64,000 bases of DNA, from assembly GCF_013394385.1 (NCBI RefSeq), contig NZ_AP022834.1:1054001-1118000 (forward strand), in the 5' to 3' direction. Shown one piece after another: positions 50,738 through 61,051 of this stretch (position 1 is the first letter of the stretch; each line of letters starts with the position of its first letter). This DNA comes from Kocuria sp. TGY1127_2 (GTDB lineage: Bacteria > Actinomycetota > Actinomycetes > Actinomycetales > Micrococcaceae). Below the pieces are notes generated by a model. It saw nothing but the letters and a program-made list of their open reading frames with translations, was not told the DNA's origin and did no database searches. A program made the translations under genes and the position numbers.

Positions 50738-51337
50738 TCAGTGCTGTTCCGGAAGCTGCAACCAGGAGTACCAGCCGCGATGCAGGACCAGCCATGCCAT
50801 CAATCCGTAACCGGCCTGACCGGGGCGTCCATCGTTTGCGGCCAGATCCTGGCGCCACTGCTCGTGGTGCTGCAACGGGTTGAACGTATCCACGTAGACG
50901 TGGCGTCGTCGGGTCGTAACGTCCGCATAAGCCGCGGAAAGGTCCGCGATACGGCGGTTCTGCTCGGAATCCAGGGTGGGCGGGGGACCGACGACCAGGA
51001 CCTTGATGTTGTTCTGCGAGGCCAAATCCACCATGTTGGCGAGATTCAGCCGACTGCGGGCGTTCGTGAGGCCCGTGTCGATGTCGAAGGTCGACGGCGC
51101 AATGACCAACCGGTTGTCCGCTCCGCTAGCGAAACGACGACTAGCCTCCTCGAACCAACGCTCGTTGAGGGTCTCGCTGCCTTCACCGGGGGCGGCCAAG
51201 TTGTACGAGACGACAGGCGCCACGTTCTGGGGCGTACGCGCCATGACCCGGCCGAACCAACCAAGGGCGCGCGGGTCACCAATACCAGCCAGCAGGTCGT
51301 CGCCGACCGCCACGATCCGAATGTTTCGTTGCTCCAC
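50738..51337 (-). CDS. SGNH/GDSL-hydrolase-like protein with altered catalytic residues
   Basis: A 199-residue protein with the SGNH fold pattern. Block I reads AVGDDLLAGIGDPRALGW, where the GDSL serine is replaced by Asp. The final block reads GRPGQAGYGLMAWL, where DxxHP would be expected, so the catalytic His also seems lost. The middle blocks (NLAAPGEGSETL, LVIAPSTFDIDTG) keep family shape. Either this clade uses different residues or it is a non-hydrolytic relative. Start ATG 51337. It lies 172 bases downstream of odhA on the same strand. Confidence 0.8.
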   Translation of the reverse strand: MEQRNIRIVAVGDDLLAGIGDPRALGWFGRVMARTPQNVAPVVSYNLAAPGEGSETLNERWFEEASRRFASGADNRLVIAPSTFDIDTGLTNARSRLNLANMVDLASQNNIKVLVVGPPPTLDSEQNRRIADLSAAYADVTTRRRHVYVDTFNPLQHHEQWRQDLAANDGRPGQAGYGLMAWLVLHRGWYSWLQLPEQH

Positions 51338-51509
51338 GAGATTCTTTCTGTTGTCTTCGGCGTCAGATCGTTGGCCGCCCGATTACGGACGTTCAACGAG
51401 TGCATCTAACGTAACGATAAACGTTCTTTGCTGCGCCCGCATGTCCGAACCCTCGCATTGACCATAGAAACATGGGAAATACGAGGGCTCGTGGACGACA
51501 TGCCGAGAT

Positions 51510-54500
51510 TTACTCGACGGCCTGCTGAACGAGGTGCTCGAGCTCGGCCTGGTGACGTTTGCCGGTGCCTGTCGCGGGGGACGCGGAGGCAGGCCGGGAC
51601 ACCAAGCGTATCTCACGGTCCAAGAGCGGCAACAACGCTGTCGTCAGGTAAGGCCACTGACCCTGGTTGGCGGGCTCGTCCTGGGCCCAGACCACTTCGG
51701 CGTTGGGGTACCGCGACAGTTGTTCCTTGATCTCGTCGAGCGGAAGCGGGTAAAGCTGTTCGACTCGGACAATCGCCGTCTGGCTGAGGCCCTTCTTCTC
51801 GCGGCGGGCAGCCAGATCGTAGTAGAGCCGGCCCGAAACCATGATGACTCGCTTGACATCCGAGTCATTGAGACCCAATTGGTCCGGAATCACCGTCTGG
51901 AAGTCACCCTGCGTAAAGTCCTCGACCGATGATGTCGCCGCCTTGAGACGCAGGAGCTGTTTCGGCGTCATGATGACCAGTGGGCGGTGAGGCCTGCTGT
52001 ACACGTGACGACGCAATAGATGGAAGTGGTTGGCCGGGGTGGACGGAACCGCGATGGTCATGTTGTTCTCCGCACACATCTGCAGGAAACGTTCCATGCG
52101 GGCGGACGAGTGGTCCGGGCCCATACCTTCGTAACCGTGCGGAAGCATGAGCACCAGCGAGGAACGCTGGGCCCACTTCTGCTCAGCCGAAGACATGAAT
52201 TCGTCGATGATCGTCTGGGCGCCGTTGAAGAAATCGCCGAACTGCGCTTCCCAGATGACTAGCGAGTCCGGACGCTCCACGGAGTAGCCGTACTCGAAGC
52301 CCATGACGCCGTACTCGGAGAGCAAGGAATTGTAAATCATGAACTTGGCCTGGTCATCCGCCAAATTCCGCAACGGCACCCACTCGGCATTCGACTGGGT
52401 GTCGTGAAGAACCGAGTGGCGCTGGACGAACGTACCGCGCTGGACGTCCTGACCCGACATGCGGACCTGGACGCCTTCCATGAGCAGTGAACCGAAAGCA
52501 ATCAATTCGCCGAAGCCCCAGTCGATCTTGCCGTTGGTCGACATCTCGTAGCGCTTCTTGACCAGCTGGCCGAGCTTCTTGTGAACCTGGAAGCCTTCCG
52601 GCATCTCATTGTGGACCTCGCCCACGCGGGCGACGACTTCCCGCGAGACGGCCGTAGTATCCGGCGAATAGACCGAGTCCTCGATCTGCTGAGCAGCGGG
52701 ACGCTCGATGTTCGACACGGCAGCAGCATCCCCCGTGACCAGGGGTGCGGAAGAAGTCTGGGCCTCGTGGGTTTCCGTGAACACCCGCTCGAGGCGCTCT
52801 TGGTAGTCCTTGAGCGCCCGATCCGCTTCATCCTGCGTGATGTCGCCGCGGCCAATGAGGGACTCAGTGTACAGCTTGCGGGTCGAGCGCTTGGCCTCGA
52901 TGAGCTGGTACATCATCGGCTGGGTCATCGACGGGTCATCGGCCTCGTTGTGGCCGCGGCGGCGGTAGCACACGAGGTCGATCACGACGTCCTTGTTGAA
53001 GCGCTGACGGTATTCGAAGGCCAGCTGGCCCACGCGGACCACGGCCTCAGGATCATCCGCATTCACATGGAAGACCGGCGCCTGGACCATGCGGGCGACG
53101 TCGGTCGAGTACGTTGAGGAGCGGCCCTCGCCCGGAGTCGTGGTGAAGCCGACCTGGTTGTTGACGACGATGTGCACCGTGCCGCCAACCTTGTATCCGC
53201 GCAGCTGCGACATCTGCATGGTCTCGGCCACGATGCCCTGACCAGCGAAGGCGGCGTCACCGTGGACCAGGATGGGCAGGACTCCGTAGGAGTTCTCCGA
53301 ATCGCCACCTTCGTCCAGGAGATCCTGTTTCGCTCGGACGATTCCTTCGAGCACAGGGTCGACCGCTTCGAGGTGCGACGGGTTGGCCGCGAGATAAACT
53401 TGCGTCTCATTGCCGGTGTCCGATGTGAAGACGCCCTCGGTTCCGAGGTGGTACTTCACGTCGCCCGACCCGCCAACAAGGCGAGGATCTTGCTCACCCT
53501 CGAACTCGCGGAACACCTGGGCGTAGGACTTGCCCGCAATGTTGGTCAGCACGTTGAGACGGCCACGGTGGGCCATCCCGATGCCGACACCCGCGAGGCC
53601 GTCATCAGCGGCGCCCGAAATGATCGAATCGAGCAACGGGATCAGCGATTCTCCGCCCTCGAGAGAGAAGCGCTTCTGTCCGATGTACTTGGTCTGGAGG
53701 AAGGTCTCGAATGCCTCGGCGGCATTAAGTTTGCCCAGGATGCGCAGTTGCTCGTCCCGGCTCGGCTTGGTATAGCCGTGCTCCAACTGCTGCTGGAACC
53801 ACTGGCGCTCGCTGGGGGACTCGATGTGCATGTACTCAACCGCCAGGGTCCGGCAGTACGCATCGCGCAGAAGATCGAGAATGTTCCGCAGGGAGAGCTT
53901 CGACGCATCCCCGAACCCTCCCGTGGGCCACTCACGGTCCAGGTCCCAAAGGGTCAGGCCGTAGGTCGCTATGTTGAGATCCGGGTGCTTGCGCATCACG
54001 TATTCGAGAGGGTTGACCTCCGCGATGAGATGGCCACGAACGCGATACGCGTGGATCAGCTGCTGGATTCGTGCAACCTTGTTGACCTCTTCCTCGGGGT
54101 TCACCTGGTTGTCGACGGCCCAGCGCACGGGCTCGAAGGGTATACGGAGGACCTCGAAGATTTCGTCGTAGAAGCCGTGCTCACCGAGCAGGTACTGATC
54201 GATCAGCTTGAGGAATTCGCCGGAACCCGCGCCCTGGATGACTCGGTGGTCATACGTGGACGTCAGCGTCAACATCTTGGAGACGCCCTCCCGCGCCAAA
54301 GTCTTGGGGGACGTTCCACGACGCTCGGCAGGGTAATCCAGGGCACCGACGCCGATGATGCAGGCCTGGCCCTTGGAGAGGCGGGGGACCGAGTGGACGG
54401 TTCCGATTCCGCCCGGGTTGGTCAATGATGCCGTGGTGCCCTTGAAGTCCTCGACCGAGAGCTTGTTGTCCCGAGCGCGCTTGACCATGTCATCGTAGGC

Positions 54501-55337
54501 ACCCCAGAACTCGGCGAAGTTGAGGGTCTCGGCCTTTTTGATATTCGGAACCACGAGGTTGCGGGATCCGTCGGGCTTCGGCATATCAATGGCCAAACCG
54601 AAGTTGATGTGGGCGGGATGAATGGCCGCGGGACGGCCCTTCTCATTCTCGCCGTAGACCACGTTCTGCGAAGGAAAGGCCTTGAGAGCCTTGATCACGG
54701 CGTACCCGATAATGTGAGTGAACGAGACTTTTCCGCCGCGCGAACGCTTGAGGTAGTCATTGATCAACATGCGGTTGTCGATCAGAACCTTGGCCGGAAC
54801 GGCTCGTACCGTCGTCGCGGTCGGGACCGTGAGCGACTCCTCCATATTCGTCACGACGGCCTTGGCCGGCCCGCGGAGAGTCTCGACCTTGTCTTCTTCC
54901 GTCTCCACGTTGCTCTTGGCGCCCTCCGGCAGCTGAGCGGGAATGGGACGCTTGGTCGTGGGAGATTCTTTGGCCTCGGCCCCTGCCTGTTGAGGAGCAT
55001 CGGTTTCTTTCTTGGCGCCGGCCTTCTGGGTGGAGGCTTTCTGCGCCGGCTGCGACGCGGGCTTTGCGGATGGCTTCGCCGGAGCCTCTTGCTTCTTCGG
55101 CTTCGCTGAAGCCGACGGTTCGGGCGCTGCGGGCTTCGCGGCCTGAACACTGGACTGGGTGCCGGACGGCGAGCTCTTGCTCTCTTGTTCCTGCATGGAT
55201 TCGAAGATGGGCCACCACTTCTTGTCCACCGAGTTCTTGTCTTGCTGGTATTGCTCGAAGAGCTCATCTACGAGCCACTCATTACCTGCAAATTCCTCAG
55301 GGATCTGGTGATGTGGCTGATCTGGCACTAGCTTCAC
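51510..55337 (-). CDS. kgd: Multifunctional 2-oxoglutarate dehydrogenase E1/E2-type (OdhA/Kgd)
   Basis: A 1275-residue actinobacterial TCA-cycle enzyme. After an N-terminal peptide (NEWLVDELFEQYQQDKNSVD) and an Ala/Lys/Pro-rich linker (about 50-140) comes a succinyltransferase-like domain (about 150-385, with TYDHRVIQGAGSGEF) lacking lipoyl domains. The thiamine-dependent E1 follows, with the GDAAFAGQG to NNQVGFTT diphosphate motif and RRRGHNEADDPSMTQP. It works with a separate lipoylated E2 and Lpd. In corynebacteria and mycobacteria it is inhibited by an FHA protein (OdhI/GarA), not in this window. GTG 55337 is the family start. A perfect palindrome lies 25 bases upstream. Confidence 0.97.
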   Translation of the reverse strand: MKLVPDQPHHQIPEEFAGNEWLVDELFEQYQQDKNSVDKKWWPIFESMQEQESKSSPSGTQSSVQAAKPAAPEPSASAKPKKQEAPAKPSAKPASQPAQKASTQKAGAKKETDAPQQAGAEAKESPTTKRPIPAQLPEGAKSNVETEEDKVETLRGPAKAVVTNMEESLTVPTATTVRAVPAKVLIDNRMLINDYLKRSRGGKVSFTHIIGYAVIKALKAFPSQNVVYGENEKGRPAAIHPAHINFGLAIDMPKPDGSRNLVVPNIKKAETLNFAEFWGAYDDMVKRARDNKLSVEDFKGTTASLTNPGGIGTVHSVPRLSKGQACIIGVGALDYPAERRGTSPKTLAREGVSKMLTLTSTYDHRVIQGAGSGEFLKLIDQYLLGEHGFYDEIFEVLRIPFEPVRWAVDNQVNPEEEVNKVARIQQLIHAYRVRGHLIAEVNPLEYVMRKHPDLNIATYGLTLWDLDREWPTGGFGDASKLSLRNILDLLRDAYCRTLAVEYMHIESPSERQWFQQQLEHGYTKPSRDEQLRILGKLNAAEAFETFLQTKYIGQKRFSLEGGESLIPLLDSIISGAADDGLAGVGIGMAHRGRLNVLTNIAGKSYAQVFREFEGEQDPRLVGGSGDVKYHLGTEGVFTSDTGNETQVYLAANPSHLEAVDPVLEGIVRAKQDLLDEGGDSENSYGVLPILVHGDAAFAGQGIVAETMQMSQLRGYKVGGTVHIVVNNQVGFTTTPGEGRSSTYSTDVARMVQAPVFHVNADDPEAVVRVGQLAFEYRQRFNKDVVIDLVCYRRRGHNEADDPSMTQPMMYQLIEAKRSTRKLYTESLIGRGDITQDEADRALKDYQERLERVFTETHEAQTSSAPLVTGDAAAVSNIERPAAQQIEDSVYSPDTTAVSREVVARVGEVHNEMPEGFQVHKKLGQLVKKRYEMSTNGKIDWGFGELIAFGSLLMEGVQVRMSGQDVQRGTFVQRHSVLHDTQSNAEWVPLRNLADDQAKFMIYNSLLSEYGVMGFEYGYSVERPDSLVIWEAQFGDFFNGAQTIIDEFMSSAEQKWAQRSSLVLMLPHGYEGMGPDHSSARMERFLQMCAENNMTIAVPSTPANHFHLLRRHVYSRPHRPLVIMTPKQLLRLKAATSSVEDFTQGDFQTVIPDQLGLNDSDVKRVIMVSGRLYYDLAARREKKGLSQTAIVRVEQLYPLPLDEIKEQLSRYPNAEVVWAQDEPANQGQWPYLTTALLPLLDREIRLVSRPASASPATGTGKRHQAELEHLVQQAVE

Positions 55338-57140
<1,803 letters not shown>

Positions 57141-57160
57141 CCCAGATCGGCATGTTTTAC

Positions 57161-57195
57161 GAACGCCGTCGCCTCTGAGGCGACGGCGTTCTTGT
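57161..57195 (+). terminator. Rho-independent terminator of guaB1
   Basis: GAACGCCGTCGCCTC (57161-57175) and GAGGCGACGGCGTTC (57177-57191) form a 15-bp palindrome followed by TTGTT, 20 bases past the stop. Confidence 0.85.
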
Positions 57196-57352
57196 TCGCC
57201 CGGGTCGAAAACTCGAGGTTTTCTTGAGCCTCGCATACCGCTGGGGGAGACCCCGCGCTACACTAAAAGCCTTATGGACGACCCTTTTAGTTGCTCTCAT
57301 CCTGGGCCGCCTCTTGCGCGCCGCCACACTTCCGGGACGGTGAATTGATCCC

Positions 57353-58747
57353 GTGGAATGGTTACTCGTTCTGGCCGGCATCCTCCTGATTCTCGGCACC
57401 GGATTCTTCGTCGCGGTCGAGTTCTCACTCGTGGCATTGGACCAACCCACAGTCGTACGCCATATTCAAGATGGCGATCGGCAGGCCGAACCGCTCCTGA
57501 AATGCCTAAAATCATTGTCCACGCAACTGTCGAGTTGCCAGTTGGGCATCACAATCACCACGTTGTTGACGGGCTACACGCTCGACGTCGGGATCCAAGG
57601 TCTGTTGACCGAAACCATAGACGGGTGGGGCATTGCCCCGGCTGTTGCATCCGCGTCGACCCTGATCGTCTCGATGCTCATTGCGACCCTCCTGTCGATG
57701 ACCTTGGGTGAGCTCATACCCAAGAACCTCTCGATCGCGGAGTCTTTCAGGATCGGCAAGGCGCTAGCCCGGTATCAACTTGCCTTCACCGCACTGATGA
57801 AACCTTTCGTGATCGTCATGAACGGTAGCGCCAACAAAGTCCTTCACCTCATGGGTCTCGAAGCGAAGGAAGAGCTCTCTGGTGCCCGTTCACCGGAGGA
57901 GCTATCCTCCATGGTTCGGCGTTCCGCCGATCTTGGAACCCTCGACGTCGGGACCGCGAATTTCGTGGCACGGACCTTGAACTTCTCCGAACACACCGCC
58001 TCCGACGTGATGACTGCCCGTCGCCAGGTCGTCATGTTGCCGACCACCGCCAACGTCCACGAGGTCATTGCCGAGGCCCGGAAAACCGGACATTCTCGCT
58101 TCCCGTTGTACGGTGAGAACCAGGATGATGTGAAAGGCGTGGTCCACATCAAGAGGGCCGTCGGTGTGCCTCCTGACCGGCGAGATACCGTCCAGGCCGG
58201 CGCGCTGATGGATGAGGTGCTCCGGGTCCCGGAGACCATCCATCTCGATGCCTTGTTGAGACAACTGCGCGAAGCTGCGTTGCAGGTGGCTGTCGTACTT
58301 GACGAATACGGCGGAACCGCGGGCATCACAACCCTGGAGGACCTTGTCGAAGAGATCGTCGGCGAGGTTGCGGACGAGCACGATCGCGCCGTCCCTGGCG
58401 TTCTCGAGACTGCGGACGGCCGTTGGCATTTCCCCGGACTTCTGCGTCCGGATGAAGTCACGGAAAAAGTCACCCCTTTGGACGTCGACGACGATCCTGC
58501 TTTCGAGACTATGGGCGGCTTCATGATGGATCGGCTCGGACGCATCCCCGAAATCGGTGACACCGTGCCGATCGAAACGGGAATCCTCGAAGTCGAGCGA
58601 ATGGACCATCGCCGTGTGGAACGGATCCTTTTCACCCCCTCCGTGCACGGATCTGACGAAACCCTTACCGAGGACCTGGGCCCGGTAAGGGCCGTGGATG
58701 GCAGCATCGACGCCGTCCGCCCGGCAAAGAATGCGAGCACTCGATGA
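57353..58747 (+). CDS. CNNM/CBS 'hemolysin-family' transporter, first copy
   Basis: A 464-residue DUF21-CBS-CorC protein. The CNNM transmembrane domain (about 1-185) starts LLVLAGILLILGTGFFVAVEFSLVALDQ with helices near 5-25, 65-85, 95-120 and 135-155. Two CBS motifs (about 205-330) and a C-terminal transporter-associated domain (about 345-430) follow. Family members export Mg2+ or affect Co/Mg tolerance; haemolysis is an old name. GTG 57353 fits the helix start, though the ribosome-binding site is weak. It overlaps the second copy by four bases (ATGA). Confidence 0.93.
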   Translation: MEWLLVLAGILLILGTGFFVAVEFSLVALDQPTVVRHIQDGDRQAEPLLKCLKSLSTQLSSCQLGITITTLLTGYTLDVGIQGLLTETIDGWGIAPAVASASTLIVSMLIATLLSMTLGELIPKNLSIAESFRIGKALARYQLAFTALMKPFVIVMNGSANKVLHLMGLEAKEELSGARSPEELSSMVRRSADLGTLDVGTANFVARTLNFSEHTASDVMTARRQVVMLPTTANVHEVIAEARKTGHSRFPLYGENQDDVKGVVHIKRAVGVPPDRRDTVQAGALMDEVLRVPETIHLDALLRQLREAALQVAVVLDEYGGTAGITTLEDLVEEIVGEVADEHDRAVPGVLETADGRWHFPGLLRPDEVTEKVTPLDVDDDPAFETMGGFMMDRLGRIPEIGDTVPIETGILEVERMDHRRVERILFTPSVHGSDETLTEDLGPVRAVDGSIDAVRPAKNASTR

Positions 58748-59895
58748 ACGATTGGGTTTCCCTAGCACTGCTGGTAGTTCTCCTCGCGGGGAACGCATTC
58801 TTCGTGGGCGGCGAATTCGCGATCATGTCAGCGCGTCGTTCCCAGATCGAACCGCTCGCCGAGGCCGGCAACAAGCGTGCGCAAACCACGTTGCGGGCCA
58901 TGGAGCATGTGTCCCTGATGTTGGCCTGTTGTCAGCTCGGCATCACGGTTTGCTCGCTTCTGATCCTGAACGTTGCCGAACCCGCGGTTCACCACCTTGT
59001 GGCCGGGCCGCTGACAAACCTGGGGGTTCCTTCCTCGGCGGCGAACATCGTGGGGTTCTTGTTGGCACTGCTCTTGGTGACGTTCCTGCACGTGATCTTC
59101 GGTGAGATGGTTCCCAAGAACATCTCCGTTTCGGTTGCCGACAAAGCGGCGCTGGTCCTGGCCCCGCCGCTGGTCATGATTTCTCATGCGGTCAAGCCGA
59201 TCATCGTCTTCCTTAACTGGCTCGCCAATTCGGCTCTAAAGATCCTGAAAGTCGAGCCCAAGGACGAGGTCTCTTCTACGTTCACACTCGAGGAATTGCA
59301 GACGATTGTCGAGGAATCAACCGCAGAAGGGTTGGTCACCGACGCGGACGGCATGCTCTCCGGAGCGCTGGAATTCTCGGAAAAAAGTGTCGGGGAAGTC
59401 ATGGTCCCGGTGGATCGGTTAGTCACCCTGCCTTCAGACTGCTCTCCCCACGACCTTGAAAAAGCCGTGGGACGAACCGGCTTTTCGCGTTTCGTGCTGA
59501 AATCCGACGATGGAAGCTACCTGGGGTACCTTCACGTCAAGGACGTCTTGTCGATCCCCGACGAGCGTTATCGCCAGCCCACCCCGTTGACCAGGGTCCG
59601 TTCGCTGATCAACCTTCGACCGGACACCACCGTCGAGGACGCCCTGAGCACGATGCAACGTACTCACGGGCACGTCGCCCGCGTCGTTGCACAGAGTGGC
59701 GAGACGATCGGCGTTCTGTTCCTTGAGGACGTGCTGGAGGAGTTGATCGGTGAGGTCAAGGACTCAACGCAGGCCATGGACTATCGACGCACCGGAATTT
59801 CTTACCGTGAGGAAAGCGCACGTTCGATGCTCCCGAAAACTTCGGGCCGAGGCGCGACGGCGGCCACCGCGAAGCGCCCTACCAAGGAAGCATAA
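58744..59895 (+). CDS. CNNM/CBS 'hemolysin-family' transporter, second copy
   Basis: A 383-residue paralogue of the preceding gene. The CNNM domain (about 1-185; LLVVLLAGNAFFVGGEFAIMSARRSQIE) and two CBS motifs (about 205-345, ending VLFLEDVLEELIGEV) are intact, but it lacks the C-terminal CorC-associated domain of its partner and ends in a basic Ala/Thr tail. The coupled pair may form a hetero-oligomer, with only one subunit carrying the C-terminal domain. It lies just upstream of the zinc-uptake operon. Confidence 0.93.
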   Translation: MNDWVSLALLVVLLAGNAFFVGGEFAIMSARRSQIEPLAEAGNKRAQTTLRAMEHVSLMLACCQLGITVCSLLILNVAEPAVHHLVAGPLTNLGVPSSAANIVGFLLALLLVTFLHVIFGEMVPKNISVSVADKAALVLAPPLVMISHAVKPIIVFLNWLANSALKILKVEPKDEVSSTFTLEELQTIVEESTAEGLVTDADGMLSGALEFSEKSVGEVMVPVDRLVTLPSDCSPHDLEKAVGRTGFSRFVLKSDDGSYLGYLHVKDVLSIPDERYRQPTPLTRVRSLINLRPDTTVEDALSTMQRTHGHVARVVAQSGETIGVLFLEDVLEELIGEVKDSTQAMDYRRTGISYREESARSMLPKTSGRGATAATAKRPTKEA

Positions 59896-59907
59896 GCCAT
59901 CGCTAAA

Positions 59908-59959
59908 TTGTGAACGATTCGCATCTGAGTAGACTTTTTGCAGATGCGATTCGTTCGCT
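59908..59959 (+). promoter_or_regulatory. znuA promoter with two Zur-like palindromes
   Basis: TTGTGA (59908-59913), spacer 16, TAGACT (59930-59935) is a plausible promoter. Box 1, TGTGAACGATTCGCA (59909-59923), is a TGnGAA-N3-TTCnCA palindrome, the shape of actinobacterial Zur boxes, overlapping the -35. Box 2, TGCGATTCGTTCGCT (59945-59959), lies past the -10. The two boxes also form a 16-bp inverted repeat (59912-59927 with 59941-59956, one mismatch) followed by CTTTTT, so it could instead be a terminator of the CNNM operon. Confidence 0.6.
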
Positions 59960-59990
59960 TTTTATTGAATGGTGCCTAGAAGGAGAAAAC

Positions 59991-60962
59991 ATGCGTGGTA
60001 AGGGCTGGGTCAGGGCTGTGGCCATCGCCGCAATCGGCGGGGTCGCTCTGACGGGTTGCTCGAATTCGGATTCGGGCTCCTCAGGTCGTTCGGAGAACGA
60101 CAAAATCACGGTGGTGACTTCCACGAACGTCTATTCCGACATCGTGAAGTCCATTGCAGGGGACAACGTCAAGGTCGAACCCATTATCAATTCCACCAGC
60201 CAGGACCCGCACTCCTATGAGGCGACCGCGCAGGACCGACTCAAGGCCAAGGACGCCGATCTGATCGTTGAGAACGGCGGCGGATACGACGCCTTCATGG
60301 AAGACATCAGCGAAGGATCCGATGCAAAGAAGATTGACGCCGTCGAGCTCTCCGGGCTGCCCGGAGCAGGCGAAGCGGGCGGTCATGACCACGATCACGA
60401 TTCCGACTCGGGTCATGAGCACGACCACGATCACGGCTCCTTTAACGAGCACGTCTGGTACAACCCGAAAGTCATGGAGACCGTGAGCAAGAAGATTTCC
60501 GACGAACTCGGAAGTCTCGACTCGGATCACAAGGATGATTATTCCAAGCGGGAACAGGAACTCGGGGATAAGCTCGGAAAGCTACAGGAGCGAGCCTCCT
60601 CGCTCAAGGGCGATGGCCGTCAGTATTTGGCGACCGAACCGGTTCCCGGATATTTGCTGCAGGCTGCTGGCCTCAAGGACGCAACTCCTCAGGACTTCTG
60701 CGAAGCGATCGAGGGCGACACTGACGCACCGGCTTCCGTGATCAAGTCTCTGAAAGACGAGCTGGACTCCGGTAACATCGCTTTACTGGGGTTCAACTCG
60801 CAGACCGAGTCTTCGCAGACCCAGGACGTCAAGAAATACGCCGAGGACCACAACGTATCGACGGTTTCCTTCACCGAGACCCTTCCCGATGACCAGGATT
60901 ACGTCGGCTGGATGAACATGAACCTGGACAATATTTCCTCTGCCTTGGACAGCCAGTCGTAA
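59991..60962 (+). CDS. znuA: Zinc ABC transporter substrate-binding lipoprotein ZnuA
   Basis: A 323-residue cluster A-I metal-binding lipoprotein. The lipobox VALTGC gives lipidated Cys23. A His/Asp-rich loop (about 126-148, HDHDHDSDSGHEHDHDHG) is typical of zinc rather than manganese binders, followed by the ligand-containing FNEHVWYN. ATG 59991 follows AAGGAG with five-base spacing; the frame reaches back to 59910 over the regulatory repeats. First gene of znuA-znuC-znuB, presumably repressed by the Zur encoded at the far end. Confidence 0.95.
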   Translation: MRGKGWVRAVAIAAIGGVALTGCSNSDSGSSGRSENDKITVVTSTNVYSDIVKSIAGDNVKVEPIINSTSQDPHSYEATAQDRLKAKDADLIVENGGGYDAFMEDISEGSDAKKIDAVELSGLPGAGEAGGHDHDHDSDSGHEHDHDHGSFNEHVWYNPKVMETVSKKISDELGSLDSDHKDDYSKREQELGDKLGKLQERASSLKGDGRQYLATEPVPGYLLQAAGLKDATPQDFCEAIEGDTDAPASVIKSLKDELDSGNIALLGFNSQTESSQTQDVKKYAEDHNVSTVSFTETLPDDQDYVGWMNMNLDNISSALDSQS

Positions 60963-60981
60963 ACTGACCTGCCTTCCCGAA

Positions 60982-61014
60982 CGGTGACGCCGGCCCCAAT
61001 CCGGCGTCACCGTA
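60982..61014 (+). terminator. Intercistronic hairpin between znuA and znuC
   Basis: A perfect 13-bp stem ACGGTGACGCCGG (60982-60994), loop CCCCAAT, CCGGCGTCACCGT (61002-61014), then ATTTGTT. It is positioned to attenuate or protect the transcript so that the binding protein is made in excess of the ATPase and permease. Confidence 0.75.
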
Positions 61015-61051
61015 TTTGTTACCACATACCGCCTCGTCAAGGAGTTTTATT

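Noticed and set aside
53172-54428. 418-aa plus-strand frame inside odhA
   Set aside because: Entirely antisense to the conserved E1/E2 domains; no start signal or domain.
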